Source: Chloroflexota bacterium
GTDB taxonomy: Bacteria; Chloroflexota; Anaerolineae; Aggregatilineales; Aggregatilineaceae
Length of the DNA: 64,000 nt
Assembly (NCBI GenBank): GCA_012729765.1
Contig: JAAYCM010000063.1
Location: 118,389-182,388 of the forward strand
Reading direction: 5' to 3'
Position numbers and translations under genes: made by a program
In this document: positions 1 to 8,763 of the stretch, in pieces
How the letters are laid out: each line of letters begins with the position of its first letter
Numbering within the stretch: position 1 is the first letter of the stretch
The notes under the pieces: generated by a model
Seen by the model: the letters and a program-made list of their open reading frames with translations, nothing else
What the model was told of the DNA's origin: nothing
Database searches by the model: none

Positions 1-2
1 TC

Positions 3-758
3 GCCAGCCTGCATCCTGCCGCGCCAACCGAAGATGCCGCCGTGCGGATTCAGACCGGCCCCCTCACCGAAGACCTGGCACCGGCCAGGGACGAGGCCGC
101 CCGGCCACCGCTGCGCGTGGCGCTGGCCGATGATCACCGCATCCTGCGTACCAGCCTGGCGATGTATCTGGACGAGAGCGAGGGCATCGAGGTCGTAGGC
201 GAGGCGGATGACGGGCATCAGGCGTTGGAGCTGCTGCGCGAAAAACAGCCCGACGTCCTGCTGCTCGACCTCAATATGCCTGGCATCGGCGGCCTGGAGA
301 TTCTGCCGCAGATTCGCGAGACGTGGCCGGATATTAAAGTCCTGGTTCTGAGCGGGCGCGACGAAGATCAGTACATCATGCGGGCGCTGCGGGCCGGAGC
401 ACACGGCTATATTCTGAAGACGGCGGGTGAGCGCGAGCTGATCCAGGCCGTGTTCGACGTGGCCGAGGGCAATCTGATCCTAGGGCGTGGCGTGGCGGAG
501 CGCGTGGTCCAGGGTTTGATGGGCGGCGGCAGCCCAAACGCGAAGGTGTTGGGCGAATTGGAGCGCGCGATCCTGATCGGCATCGCCGCCGGACTGACCA
601 ACGACCAGATCGCGGAACGGCTGCGTATTGATCCACAGATCGTTACGGAGCAGTTGATGCAGCTTCTTGATCGTTTGGGCGTCAAGTCGCGGACCGAAGC
701 GTCCCTGGTCGCGCTGCGCGACGGCCTGATCCTGCTCGAAGACCTGCATAACTTCTAG
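3..758 (+). CDS. LuxR/NarL-type response regulator (5' end outside window)
   Basis: A DNA-binding response regulator that receives a phosphoryl group from a sensor kinase. The reading frame is open to the left edge, so the true start is probably outside; the first in-frame GTG (position 42) has no convincing ribosome binding site. Numbered from that GTG, a receiver domain spans about residues 24-150 with the acidic pair D30/D31, phospho-acceptor D76 in LLLDLNMPG, S104 and K126. A C-terminal LuxR-type helix-turn-helix spans about 172-235 (GLTNDQIAERL then LGVKSRTEA). That helix-turn-helix is recognisable but diverges from consensus around the recognition helix (PQIVTEQLMQLL), so its DNA target cannot be guessed. 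Nothing in the window identifies the partner kinase. Confidence 0.88.
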   Translation, partial: ASLHPAAPTEDAAVRIQTGPLTEDLAPARDEAARPPLRVALADDHRILRTSLAMYLDESEGIEVVGEADDGHQALELLREKQPDVLLLDLNMPGIGGLEILPQIRETWPDIKVLVLSGRDEDQYIMRALRAGAHGYILKTAGERELIQAVFDVAEGNLILGRGVAERVVQGLMGGGSPNAKVLGELERAILIGIAAGLTNDQIAERLRIDPQIVTEQLMQLLDRLGVKSRTEASLVALRDGLILLEDLHNF

Positions 759-777
759 ACGGCGCGCGGGGGCCAGC

Positions 778-1416
778 ATGACGACCCTGAGAGGCGTGCT
801 CGTAGCACAAACCGCGGCGTGGCGCATCCCGCGCTATGCCGGGGATATGCTGTGGGTGCAGCACAGCGAGCAGGCCGCACCGGTTGCAGATGATCGCGGT
901 GCGTATGCGCTCGACGTTCCCGGCGGTGCTCCGGCGGCTGAGGTGCAGCTGGTATGGGGCACGACCGGCGGCCCGCCGCTGGCGATCTGGCAGCAGCCGG
1001 CAGGCGACGAGCCGGTGTCTGTCGGATGGCAGGGCGACGTCACGATCGGTGGGTTTGTCGAGCGGCTGCATGTGCTGGAAGCGCACGATCTGGAACTGGT
1101 GATCGCGGAAGTCGAAGGGGGACTGCTGCTACAAGCGGCAGGCAGCCTGCCCACACTGGCGCAGATGCAGCGCGCACCCTTTCGCCGCACCGACGAAGCC
1201 GATCAGCCTGCCACACCCGATTACACCTATTCCCTGCTGGCCCTGGCCGACTCCGTTTTTGCCGAATACCTGCATCATGCGCTGGTGAGCGAGCTGGCGA
1301 TCGAGTGCGTGGCCCGGCTCGGACCGGATGAAGGCCGCTGGCACGCGATCGTGGGGCTGCCGCTGCTGGTCGAGCGCGTGACGCTGCTCGCGCCGGGGCG
1401 TTTCCGCGCCCGCTAG
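778..1416 (+). CDS. conserved hypothetical protein
   Basis: No family is recognised. The 212-residue protein starts 19 bases after the response-regulator stop, behind a G-rich Shine-Dalgarno-like stretch, so the two genes are probably co-transcribed. It has no signal peptide, no clear transmembrane helix and no cysteine motif. The N-terminal half looks beta-rich (alternating hydrophobic stretches such as LELVIAEVEGGLLLQA) and the C-terminal half more helical (SLLALADSVFAEYLHHALVSELAIECVARL). A strong terminator follows directly, so this is the last gene of the unit. A role linked to the upstream regulator is only inferred from position. Confidence 0.7.
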   Translation: MTTLRGVLVAQTAAWRIPRYAGDMLWVQHSEQAAPVADDRGAYALDVPGGAPAAEVQLVWGTTGGPPLAIWQQPAGDEPVSVGWQGDVTIGGFVERLHVLEAHDLELVIAEVEGGLLLQAAGSLPTLAQMQRAPFRRTDEADQPATPDYTYSLLALADSVFAEYLHHALVSELAIECVARLGPDEGRWHAIVGLPLLVERVTLLAPGRFRAR

Positions 1417-1437
1417 TACTGCATGTCCTTGCGATCA

Positions 1438-1461
1438 ACGCCCCGGTGTGGGGCGTTTTTT
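1438..1461 (+). terminator. intrinsic terminator after the response-regulator unit
   Basis: A 7-bp perfect stem (ACGCCCC with GGGGCGT) with a 5-base loop is followed by six T residues. It lies 22 bases past the stop of the preceding plus-strand gene. Confidence 0.85.
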
Positions 1462-1473
1462 GATCTGTGCGCA

Positions 1474-2361
1474 TCAGCCGGTGGCCAGCGACGCGATGGC
1501 GTATTCGGCCAGCAGCTCACCTGCGGGCGGGGCGGCACTGCCGTAGATCATGCGGGTGCAGCGGCGGACGCGGCGCAGGTTGTGGTCGCCCGCCAGGATC
1601 AGCGCGCGCCCGTTCTGGTTGGGGATGTTCAGCGTGAGGGGCTGGCCCTGAAGCTGTTCCAGCGCGACGAGCAGCAGCCGTTCGGCGGCGTCGGGGCTGC
1701 GGCTCATCCAGGGGCCGAGGTAGATTCCGCGCCCGGTGCGCCGCCCCAACAGGTAGCCCTGCGGCCCGTCACGCGTCGCATCCACCCAGGCCAGATCGGG
1801 AAATTCACCTAGTAACCGCTCCAGGATGTGCCGCCGGTCGAGGCCGAACAACTGCCGGTCGAGGTCCAGCACGGCGGGCACGTCGGCGGGAGCCAGGCGG
1901 CGGGCGCGCGGGCCGAGATAGGTGCTGGCGCGGCCTTCCCAGCGGTGGATCGTTTCGAGCGGGCGGAAGCCAAGCTGCTCGTAGAGCTGCCGCCCGGCGT
2001 CGGTCGCGTCGAGCATGATTCGCTCCACATCGTGCGCGATCAGGTAGTCCAGCGCGGCGCGCATAAGCTGGTGTCCGAGGCCCTGGCGCTGGCGGTCGGG
2101 CGCGACGATCAGCTTCCCGATCCAGCCCAGGGCGGTGCCATAGGGCGTGGTCGTGACGGTCCCGATCAGCCCGCGCTCCGCCTCTTCGACCACAAAGCAG
2201 CCTTCCGGCGACCAGAACAGCAGCCGTTCCCATTCCGGGATCGCCGTGTCCCAGCCGATGCGCTCCGACAGGTCGGCAGCCGCCGGGATATCGCTGGCGG
2301 TCATCAGCCGCAGTGTGCGTTCCGGCTCGTGCCGGGGTTGGTAGCGATCCTGCCAGTACAT
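1474..2361 (-). CDS. GNAT-family N-acetyltransferase (tandem GNAT domains)
   Basis: A predicted acyl-CoA-dependent N-acetyltransferase; the substrate is unknown. The N-terminal GNAT domain carries the acetyl-CoA loop around residues 86-98 (VAPDRQRQGLGHQL). The C-terminal half resembles the Acetyltransf_18 / DUF1248 domain often fused behind a GNAT domain. I chose the ATG at 2361 (295 residues), which has an AAAGG ribosome binding site, over a TTG 17 codons upstream without one. It converges with the plus-strand unit upstream. No neighbour suggests the acetyl acceptor. Confidence 0.85.
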   Translation of the reverse strand: MYWQDRYQPRHEPERTLRLMTASDIPAAADLSERIGWDTAIPEWERLLFWSPEGCFVVEEAERGLIGTVTTTPYGTALGWIGKLIVAPDRQRQGLGHQLMRAALDYLIAHDVERIMLDATDAGRQLYEQLGFRPLETIHRWEGRASTYLGPRARRLAPADVPAVLDLDRQLFGLDRRHILERLLGEFPDLAWVDATRDGPQGYLLGRRTGRGIYLGPWMSRSPDAAERLLLVALEQLQGQPLTLNIPNQNGRALILAGDHNLRRVRRCTRMIYGSAAPPAGELLAEYAIASLATG

Positions 2362-2412
2362 GGTTGGCCTTTGCGCTGTAAGCAGACCTGCAAGCGGATA
2401 AGAAGACAGCAA

Positions 2413-2430
2413 GGCGTACCGGAATACGCC
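2413..2430 (-). terminator. possible weak terminator after the penicillin-binding protein gene
   Basis: A 6-bp stem (GGCGTA/TACGCC) with a 6-base loop lies 44 bases past the stop of the long minus-strand gene. The U-tract is poor, so this is a tentative call. Confidence 0.3.
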
Positions 2431-2473
2431 CTGCTGCTCATAACATCAAACGGCTGCCGCACCGGGGCGACAG

Positions 2474-5400
2474 TTACTGCGGCGTCGGCGTCAGCGTCCA
2501 GGTCGGTGTGAGCGTCGGCGCTTCGGCCTGCTCCTGGATCGAGATCGAGCCATCGGGCGCGGGCGTGCTGCCAAAGCCGGGCTGAGTCGGGGCCAGAGTC
2601 GGCGTCGGCAGGCTGGTTGGCGTGGGCGTCGGCAGCGGCAGGCGCACCGTGATATGCACGTCGCGATGGACGCTGCGCCCGTAATTGTCGATGCCGATCA
2701 GCCGGATGGTATACGGACCATCGGCGGGCAGTTGGCGGGTGTCGAACTCGCCCAGGACCGACTCGCCCTCTGGCCGCTGCCCCGTCTCGACGATCACCGG
2801 CTGGCTGAAGGCTTCGGGATTGTGCCCGGTCCCATAGCGGATCTCGTAGCGATTGAACTGCGGCATACTGACCGCGCCGCGCAGCGTGATCGTGCCCTCG
2901 ACCGTCTGGTTTTCGCCGGGCGAGCTGAGCACCAGGATCGGGCGCGCCTCGTTGGGATCGCAGTAGTCGGTTGGCGGCGGCGAGAGCGGCGGCACCAGTC
3001 CGCGCGCGGTCGCCCATTGGTTGCCGCCCGCCGAATTATTGACCCAGTCGTAGGCGGTGGGATCGTCCAGCACGAGATAGGTGCGCGTCTCCAGCCAGTC
3101 GCGGCAGTGATCGTTGACCAGCCGCCCGGTATAGCCATCGACCTGCAATTCCTGGAACAGACTCTCCGACGCCTGGGGCGGCGGCGCACTGGACGCGAAG
3201 ATCTCCCAGTAGGTGCCGCCCAGACACGTCCCCGACGACGGCAGCGCCCCGGAGTCCCGGCAGACTTCGGCCTGGATCAGCCCGTCTGGCGGGTTGAAGT
3301 CCTGAACCGGCTGGCCCTCGTGGGCCTTCTCCATGACCGCATTCCAGATATGCGCCGAGCTGCCCCAGCCGGTGATATTGCCCATCGGGTGGTTATCGGT
3401 GTTGCCCATCCACACGCCGACGACCATCTGCGGGGTATAGCCGACCGTCCAGGTGTCGCGGTTGTCGTTGGTCGTGCCGGTCTTTACGGCGGCGATGCGC
3501 CCGTTGGTCAATTCCAGCGGGAAGCCGCGCCCGAATTCGGCGGCGCGCGCCTCGTTATCTGCGAGGATGCTGGTGAGCAGATAGGCGTACTGCGGCTCGA
3601 CCACCCGCATCCCTGCCGGGCTGGTGTCGGCGCGATAGACCTCGTTACCCTGGTGATCCTGGATATACACAATCGAGTAGGGATCGACGCGGCGGCCATT
3701 GTTCGCCAGCATGGCATAGGCCGAGGTCATATCGAACAGCCGCACCTCGACCGCGCCGAGCGCCGTCGGCAGACCGGCCCCGCGCTCGACCGGATCGCCC
3801 AGCGGGAAGCGCAGCCCGATCCGCTTGGCCAGCTCGGTGAAGCGTTCCAGCGTGACGAATTGCAGCGTCTTCACCGCCGGGACGTTGAGCGAGTTGGCGA
3901 GCGCGTTGCGGACGTTGACCGGCCCGCGAAACATCAGGTCGAAGTTCGTCGGCGCATAACCGTTGAAGTTCGTCGGCGTGTCCCAGATGATGGTGGCGGG
4001 TGTCCAGTAGTCCTCGTCGCCCTGGCGCTCCAGCGCGGCCAGGTAGACAAACGGCTTGATCGACGAGCCGGGCTGCTGGGCGGTGAAGGCCACATTGACC
4101 TGCCCGTCAATCTCCTCGTTGCTGTAGTCGGCGCTGCCGACCATCGCCACCACCGCGCCATCCGAAGGCCGCATCGCCACCACCGAGGCATTATCCACGT
4201 CGAAGCCGCGTGCGTTCACTTCGGCGAGCGTCGCCGTGACCGATTCCTCAGCCGCGTTCTGGATGTTCTCGTCCAGCGTGGTATAGACGCGGAACCCGGC
4301 GCTGTAGATCGCCTGCGAGCCGTAGGTATCTTCAAGCTGCTGCCACACGTAGTTGACGAAGTGCGGGTGGCGCGCCCGGAACTGCGGCGGATTGTAAGCC
4401 TGTGTCTTGACATAGGCGATGTCGAGCGTCAGTTCTTCCGGCGCGGCCATGTCCGGCGTTTGATAGTAGTAGATCGGGTCGCCGCTGCCGGTCATGCGCG
4501 CCGTAACGCACAGCGTCCCGCCGTTGGGAACGGCCCAGCGCGTGTGGTCCTCGTGCTCGATGGTGATACAGCCGGTACCGTTGGCCTCAGACATCAGGCG
4601 CAGCACGTCGTCCATACGGGCCATCGCCGCCTCGCGGTTGATGACCGGATCGTATGCCGCCGGGGACTGCGGCAGCCCGGCCAGGAACGCCGCCTCAGCC
4701 GGGTTCAGCTCGCTGGCCGACTTGTTGAAGTAGGTTTGCGCGGCGGCTTCGATCCCGTAGGACAGGTTGCCGTAGAAGATTTCGTTGAGATAAATCTCCA
4801 GGATTTCGTTTTTGGAGTATTTGCGCTTGATCTCCGACGCAACGATGACCTCGACGATCTTACGCTCGGTGGTGCGCTGCGAGGCGAACTCGGTATCGAG
4901 CACCAGCGCGCGCGCCAACTGCTGCGTGATCGTGCTCGCGCCGGATACGGTGCCGCCCGCTTGCAGGTTTTGGACGGTGGCGCGCACGATGGCGAACACG
5001 CTGAAGCCGGGGTCAGTGTAGAACGTCTCGTTCTCGGTCGCGATCGTGGCGTGCAGCAGCCAGGGCGAAATCTGATCGAGCGGCACGGATTTCCGCTGGC
5101 CGGAGTCTGCGTTTTCCAGATTGCTGAACTCGGCCAGCAGTGTCCCGGAAGCGTCGTAGATTTCGGTCGTCTCGAAGTTGGCGGCCCGCTCGCTGAGCGT
5201 GTTGACCGCGCCCTGATACTGGTTGACCTTGTAGAAGTAGTAGCCGACCATACCGACCAACACCAGCAGCGTGAGCGCCATCCCGCCGACCACACTCAGG
5301 ACCGCGAAGCGGATGCCCCACTTGGTGTAGGTGCTGCGGTTGCGCGACATCCCCAGGGCGGCACTGTAGTCCGGCTGCGGGAATTCGCCCATCTTGGGTC

Positions 5401-7105
5401 GGGGGCGGCTGACCGCCGCACCGGGCGCGGCGCTGACGGATGTGCCGATAGCTGCACCGACGGGCGGGATGCCGTGCGTCACGGTCTGATCGCTCACCGG
5501 ATCGACGCGCCCGGCTTCCTGCGTTTCGCGCGCATGTCCGACGGCGTGCGGCATCGTCTGTTGCATGGCGTCGGCAGCGTCGGGCCGGGTGGGCTGCGTC
5601 AGCCCTTGCCCCTGATCGCGCACCGGGCGCGAATATTGCAGAGTGTTGGCCTCAGATTCCAGCCCCTTGGGCACGGTCGGCGCGTCGGAACGGCGCAGCG
5701 GCTCCATAAACGCGGCGCTGGGCGAGACCAGGGTCGCGCCGACATCTTCCTGCGAGACGCGCGCCGGCAGGGGCAGATCGTCGTTCTCGAACTGGACCGG
5801 CCCCGGAGCGGTGCCGGGCGTCCCGCCGCTATCGACCACCTGCTGGAGATCGGTTTCGGTGCGCACGGCGCTGCCGCGCACGCGGCGCTCGTCGTAGCCG
5901 GGCGGGTTGGCGGCTACCCAGTCGCGCCCGTCATAGTAGTACCAGCGGTTGGACTCGAGGCCGAGCATCCACCAGTGGCCCTCGTCGTCCAGGATCATCA
6001 GGTTGCGCAGCTCGTTTTGCAGCTCTTCGCGCGTCAGATAGCCGGCGTTGTAGCGCTGGCGCAGGATGTTGACCTTGCGCTCGACATCCTCGAAGCGCGC
6101 GGCCTGGGCCATCGCTGGGCTTTGTGCCGCCGGTGCGCCAGTCGGAGCGGGCTGCCCCGGCTGGACGGGCTGATCCGGCGGTGTGCCTGTCCCACCGTCA
6201 GTCTGGGGACCGGTTGCGCCCGGAGCCTCTGCGGCAGCGGCATCCTGTGGATTCTGCGTGGGCTGAACCGGCGCGGCATCGGCAGGGGGCAGCAAACCGG
6301 CGGCTCGCTGCTCAGCCAGGAAAGCGGCCTCGGCGGGCGAAAGCTCCAGCGGTTTCGACGGCGTGGAGTCGGGCGGCGGCGTGCTTTCCAGCGGGATTGG
6401 CGGCTCGGCAGCGGCGAGTACATCCGACGTGGACAGCATCAGCGTGCCCTCGCCGTTCTCGACCGGCGCGAGATCGTCCGGCGGCGTCTGGAATGCGGCG
6501 GCGGTCTGCGGCTCGTCGGGCCGTGGCGCTACCACGTAGGGCGCGGGCGGCACACTCCAGCCCCCTGCTGGCGGCTGATCGGCCTGGGCCTGATCCGGCG
6601 TGCCGGGCGTACTCTGGGCGTCTGCGTCCGGGCTGCCGGGGGACGATGCCTGAAGATGGCTCAGCCAGGCGGGCGTTTCATCCGTGGGCGGAGTCTGGCG
6701 CGGCGATTGAGTCGGCGGCGTTTCGATGATCGTATCCGCCGCACCCGACAGCAGCCGGTTCAGCTCGGCATCCGGTGGGGTATACCACGCCCCGTCGAGT
6801 GTCGGGACCGGACCGGGCGGGTTCGCGGGCGGCACTTCGCCTTCGGACTGGCCGTCCGCCGGATCAGGGGCCGCGCTGCCAGGTGCCGATTCGGCATCGG
6901 GCGCTCCGTTTTCGGGCCGGTACCAGCCCGCAGCCGCGACCGGGCGCGATCCGCCGGAAGTCACAGGCGGCTCGTGCCAGCCTGCTGGTTTGCTGTCTGG
7001 CGCAGTCTGACCGCCATCAGTCGGCGGCTGGCTGCGCTGCTGTTCGTCTTCAGACGGTGCAGCGTGCTCTGGATTGGGGGGCCGCTGATCCGGTTGATCT
7101 GCCAT
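2474..7105 (-). CDS. class A penicillin-binding protein (transglycosylase/transpeptidase) with a ~600-residue cytoplasmic extension
   Basis: A bifunctional peptidoglycan synthase: glycosyltransferase family 51 polymerises glycan from lipid II, and the transpeptidase domain cross-links stem peptides outside the membrane. At 1543 residues it is about twice the usual length. Residues 1-590 are a Pro/Thr/Ala-rich, apparently disordered region interrupted near 340-400 by a short folded segment that looks SHOCT-like plus a Trp/Tyr-rich patch. One transmembrane helix lies near 598-622. GT51 begins near 690 (TENETFYTDPG). The transpeptidase has S1014-S-I-K1017, S1072-L-N1074 and K1208-T-G. A beta-sandwich-like region and a Thr-Pro repeat tail end the protein. 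AGAGG precedes the ATG by 7 bases. The catalytic part is certain; the extension's role is unknown. Confidence 0.95.
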   Translation of the reverse strand: MADQPDQRPPNPEHAAPSEDEQQRSQPPTDGGQTAPDSKPAGWHEPPVTSGGSRPVAAAGWYRPENGAPDAESAPGSAAPDPADGQSEGEVPPANPPGPVPTLDGAWYTPPDAELNRLLSGAADTIIETPPTQSPRQTPPTDETPAWLSHLQASSPGSPDADAQSTPGTPDQAQADQPPAGGWSVPPAPYVVAPRPDEPQTAAAFQTPPDDLAPVENGEGTLMLSTSDVLAAAEPPIPLESTPPPDSTPSKPLELSPAEAAFLAEQRAAGLLPPADAAPVQPTQNPQDAAAAEAPGATGPQTDGGTGTPPDQPVQPGQPAPTGAPAAQSPAMAQAARFEDVERKVNILRQRYNAGYLTREELQNELRNLMILDDEGHWWMLGLESNRWYYYDGRDWVAANPPGYDERRVRGSAVRTETDLQQVVDSGGTPGTAPGPVQFENDDLPLPARVSQEDVGATLVSPSAAFMEPLRRSDAPTVPKGLESEANTLQYSRPVRDQGQGLTQPTRPDAADAMQQTMPHAVGHARETQEAGRVDPVSDQTVTHGIPPVGAAIGTSVSAAPGAAVSRPRPKMGEFPQPDYSAALGMSRNRSTYTKWGIRFAVLSVVGGMALTLLVLVGMVGYYFYKVNQYQGAVNTLSERAANFETTEIYDASGTLLAEFSNLENADSGQRKSVPLDQISPWLLHATIATENETFYTDPGFSVFAIVRATVQNLQAGGTVSGASTITQQLARALVLDTEFASQRTTERKIVEVIVASEIKRKYSKNEILEIYLNEIFYGNLSYGIEAAAQTYFNKSASELNPAEAAFLAGLPQSPAAYDPVINREAAMARMDDVLRLMSEANGTGCITIEHEDHTRWAVPNGGTLCVTARMTGSGDPIYYYQTPDMAAPEELTLDIAYVKTQAYNPPQFRARHPHFVNYVWQQLEDTYGSQAIYSAGFRVYTTLDENIQNAAEESVTATLAEVNARGFDVDNASVVAMRPSDGAVVAMVGSADYSNEEIDGQVNVAFTAQQPGSSIKPFVYLAALERQGDEDYWTPATIIWDTPTNFNGYAPTNFDLMFRGPVNVRNALANSLNVPAVKTLQFVTLERFTELAKRIGLRFPLGDPVERGAGLPTALGAVEVRLFDMTSAYAMLANNGRRVDPYSIVYIQDHQGNEVYRADTSPAGMRVVEPQYAYLLTSILADNEARAAEFGRGFPLELTNGRIAAVKTGTTNDNRDTWTVGYTPQMVVGVWMGNTDNHPMGNITGWGSSAHIWNAVMEKAHEGQPVQDFNPPDGLIQAEVCRDSGALPSSGTCLGGTYWEIFASSAPPPQASESLFQELQVDGYTGRLVNDHCRDWLETRTYLVLDDPTAYDWVNNSAGGNQWATARGLVPPLSPPPTDYCDPNEARPILVLSSPGENQTVEGTITLRGAVSMPQFNRYEIRYGTGHNPEAFSQPVIVETGQRPEGESVLGEFDTRQLPADGPYTIRLIGIDNYGRSVHRDVHITVRLPLPTPTPTSLPTPTLAPTQPGFGSTPAPDGSISIQEQAEAPTLTPTWTLTPTPQ

Positions 7106-7144
7106 AACGTACCTCTAATTCTATGTGTTATTCCGGCTGACGTG

Positions 7145-7174
7145 ATCGTACCATTCAAATTCTTGCCACTTCAA
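7145..7174 (-). promoter_or_regulatory. putative sigma-70-type promoter for the penicillin-binding protein gene
   Basis: On the minus strand, TTGAAG (7169-7174) and TACGAT (7145-7150) are separated by 18 bases, about 40 bases before the start codon, in a locally AT-rich spacer. Both boxes are imperfect. Confidence 0.35.
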
Positions 7175-7242
7175 CAGACATCTTCTTTATTATACCAGAT
7201 GCCGGGGCCGAAGGTTGGCAGCAGGTTGGCAGGCAGCCGGGT

Positions 7243-7722
7243 TTAGCTGGACGGTTCGTCGGCGGGCTTGCTGGCTACCAGGATCGTCCATTCGCCCTTC
7301 TGCGCGACACTGTCATCCTGCTTGAGCACGCGCACATCGAACGAGACGAACCCGCCCCCGGCGGCGCGCATCTCGCGCAGCTTGGTGACCTTGACTGCGA
7401 CGCGGATCGTGTCCCCGATCAGGATCGGCGCGCGGAACTTCCATTCCAGGCCGGTGAAGGCGATCACGGTCTGATCCAGGAAGCCAAGCTGGTAGGACAG
7501 GCCGCTGGCGATCGACAGGCCCAGCAGCCCATGTGACACCCGCTGGCCGAACTGTGTCCCGGCGGCGTAGGCCGCGTCGGTGTGCATCGGGTTGAAATCG
7601 CCCGACAGCCCGGCAAAGCTGACGATGTCGGCCTCGGTGATAGTGCGGCCCTGCGTCTCTAGCTCCATACCTTCTTCGAACTCTTCGAAATACAGCCCTC
7701 GGCGTGTTTGAAGCGGTGCCAT
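7243..7722 (-). CDS. MaoC-like hotdog-fold dehydratase
   Basis: A member of the R-specific enoyl-CoA hydratase / MaoC family, which adds water to trans-2-enoyl-CoA. The 159-residue single-hotdog protein carries the hydratase-2 signature with the catalytic pair D42 and H47 (D-F-N-P-M-H) followed by the FGQRVSHGLL segment. It is expected to act as a dimer in the cytoplasm. The neighbours (a cell-wall enzyme and a methyltransferase) do not reveal the substrate. A second, divergent MaoC protein lies at 28426-28821 beside fabG. Confidence 0.9.
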   Translation of the reverse strand: MAPLQTRRGLYFEEFEEGMELETQGRTITEADIVSFAGLSGDFNPMHTDAAYAAGTQFGQRVSHGLLGLSIASGLSYQLGFLDQTVIAFTGLEWKFRAPILIGDTIRVAVKVTKLREMRAAGGGFVSFDVRVLKQDDSVAQKGEWTILVASKPADEPSS

Positions 7723-7762
7723 AAGTCATCTACCTCACTGGTGGGGAGCAGCCTCAAGTAAA

Positions 7763-7795
7763 CTGAAAACAAACCGCCTGCATTGTAGCGCAGGC
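7763..7795 (-). terminator. putative terminator after the zinc-ribbon methyltransferase gene
   Basis: A GCCTGC/GCAGGC stem with an 8-base loop (7776-7795), followed on the minus strand by a T-rich run. It sits 36 bases after the stop of the gene at 7831-8730. Confidence 0.5.
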
Positions 7796-7830
7796 TGAGG
7801 TGCAATAAAAATCGGCTGGCGAGCGAGAAT

Positions 7831-8730
7831 CTAGACGGGCAGCGCCTCTTTGAAGTCGTACAGGCCGTCGCGGATCGCCCAGCGCCCGCAGCCGCGCGCG
7901 CAGACCAGCGTATCATCCTCGCGCCGGAGCGGCCCGCCGCAGGTCAGGCACTTGAACAGCGGCCCGTCCAGCGCCGCCGGGGGTGTATCGCCCTCGGCGC
8001 GGTTGAGCGTGAACACGCTGGGCGAATACGCGCCCCATTTGCCGCTTGGCTGGAGCAGGCGGTCGAGCGCGACCAGCAGCCCGACCGGCACCCGCTGTTT
8101 GAGCAGCGCCAGTCGCAGGTACGACACGGCCAGCCGCCGCTCCGTCTCAAAACCGGCTTCATGCAGGCAGCGCTCCATATAGTCGGGATGGAAGTCGAAA
8201 TTGAGCGCGACGAACTCGACCGGCTCCTGATCGAACGGGTCCCAGTCCTGGCGGCCCAACGCGTGCCGCACGATGGCCTTCAGGTTGCGCTTGTTGGCGT
8301 ATTCCAGCACGAATGGCGCGCCGGGGGCCAGCACCGCCCGAATCTGGCGCAGGGCGGCGGGCACATCGGCCAGGTGGTGGATCACGCGCTCCATCAGCGC
8401 CGCGTCGCAGCTTCCGTCGGCCAGCGGCAGGTGGAAGATGTCCGCCGCGACATAGACATAGCGGTCGTCCGTGCCGAGCAGCGCCTGGGCCTCGCGCAGC
8501 ATCGTGCGCGAGTAGTCGAGCACGATCACCTGATCGTACCCGCCCAGCTCGTTCGTCATGCGCCCGAAGCCCGCGCCCAGGTGCACGATCCGGCGTCCGG
8601 CGGGCGGCAGCAGGCGGCGCAGCGCGGCGCGTTCGGCCAGGTCTTCATATTCGCGGCCCTGGCCTTCCCAAAAATCAGTGCGATAGCCCGATCCTTCGTA
8701 ATCGCAGACCGGACGCGAGGTGTCGTTCAC
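7831..8730 (-). CDS. class I SAM-dependent methyltransferase with C-terminal zinc ribbon
   Basis: A Rossmann-fold methyltransferase with SAM motif I at residues 48-60 (VHLGAGFGRMTNE) and an acidic residue ending the second strand (VIVLDYSR). The motif resembles the ubiquinone-methyltransferase/Methyltransf_11 group. Residues 258-295 add a four-cysteine module (C261, C264, C277, C281) followed by IRDGLYDF, which looks like a Trm112-type zinc ribbon fused in cis. The start is a GTG at 8730 preceded at good distance by AAAGGA. The substrate is unknown. Small-molecule and RNA/protein modification are both possible. Confidence 0.85.
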   Translation of the reverse strand: MNDTSRPVCDYEGSGYRTDFWEGQGREYEDLAERAALRRLLPPAGRRIVHLGAGFGRMTNELGGYDQVIVLDYSRTMLREAQALLGTDDRYVYVAADIFHLPLADGSCDAALMERVIHHLADVPAALRQIRAVLAPGAPFVLEYANKRNLKAIVRHALGRQDWDPFDQEPVEFVALNFDFHPDYMERCLHEAGFETERRLAVSYLRLALLKQRVPVGLLVALDRLLQPSGKWGAYSPSVFTLNRAEGDTPPAALDGPLFKCLTCGGPLRREDDTLVCARGCGRWAIRDGLYDFKEALPV

Positions 8731-8763
8731 GGGATTTCCTTTAGTCAGGTGCGGCCTGTCTCG

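Noticed and set aside
2654..7246. A very long open frame on the plus strand opposite the penicillin-binding protein gene
   Set aside because: Its protein is Arg/His/Gly-rich with no recognisable domain, as expected for the antisense of a GC-rich gene. The minus-strand frame has all PBP catalytic motifs and a ribosome binding site.
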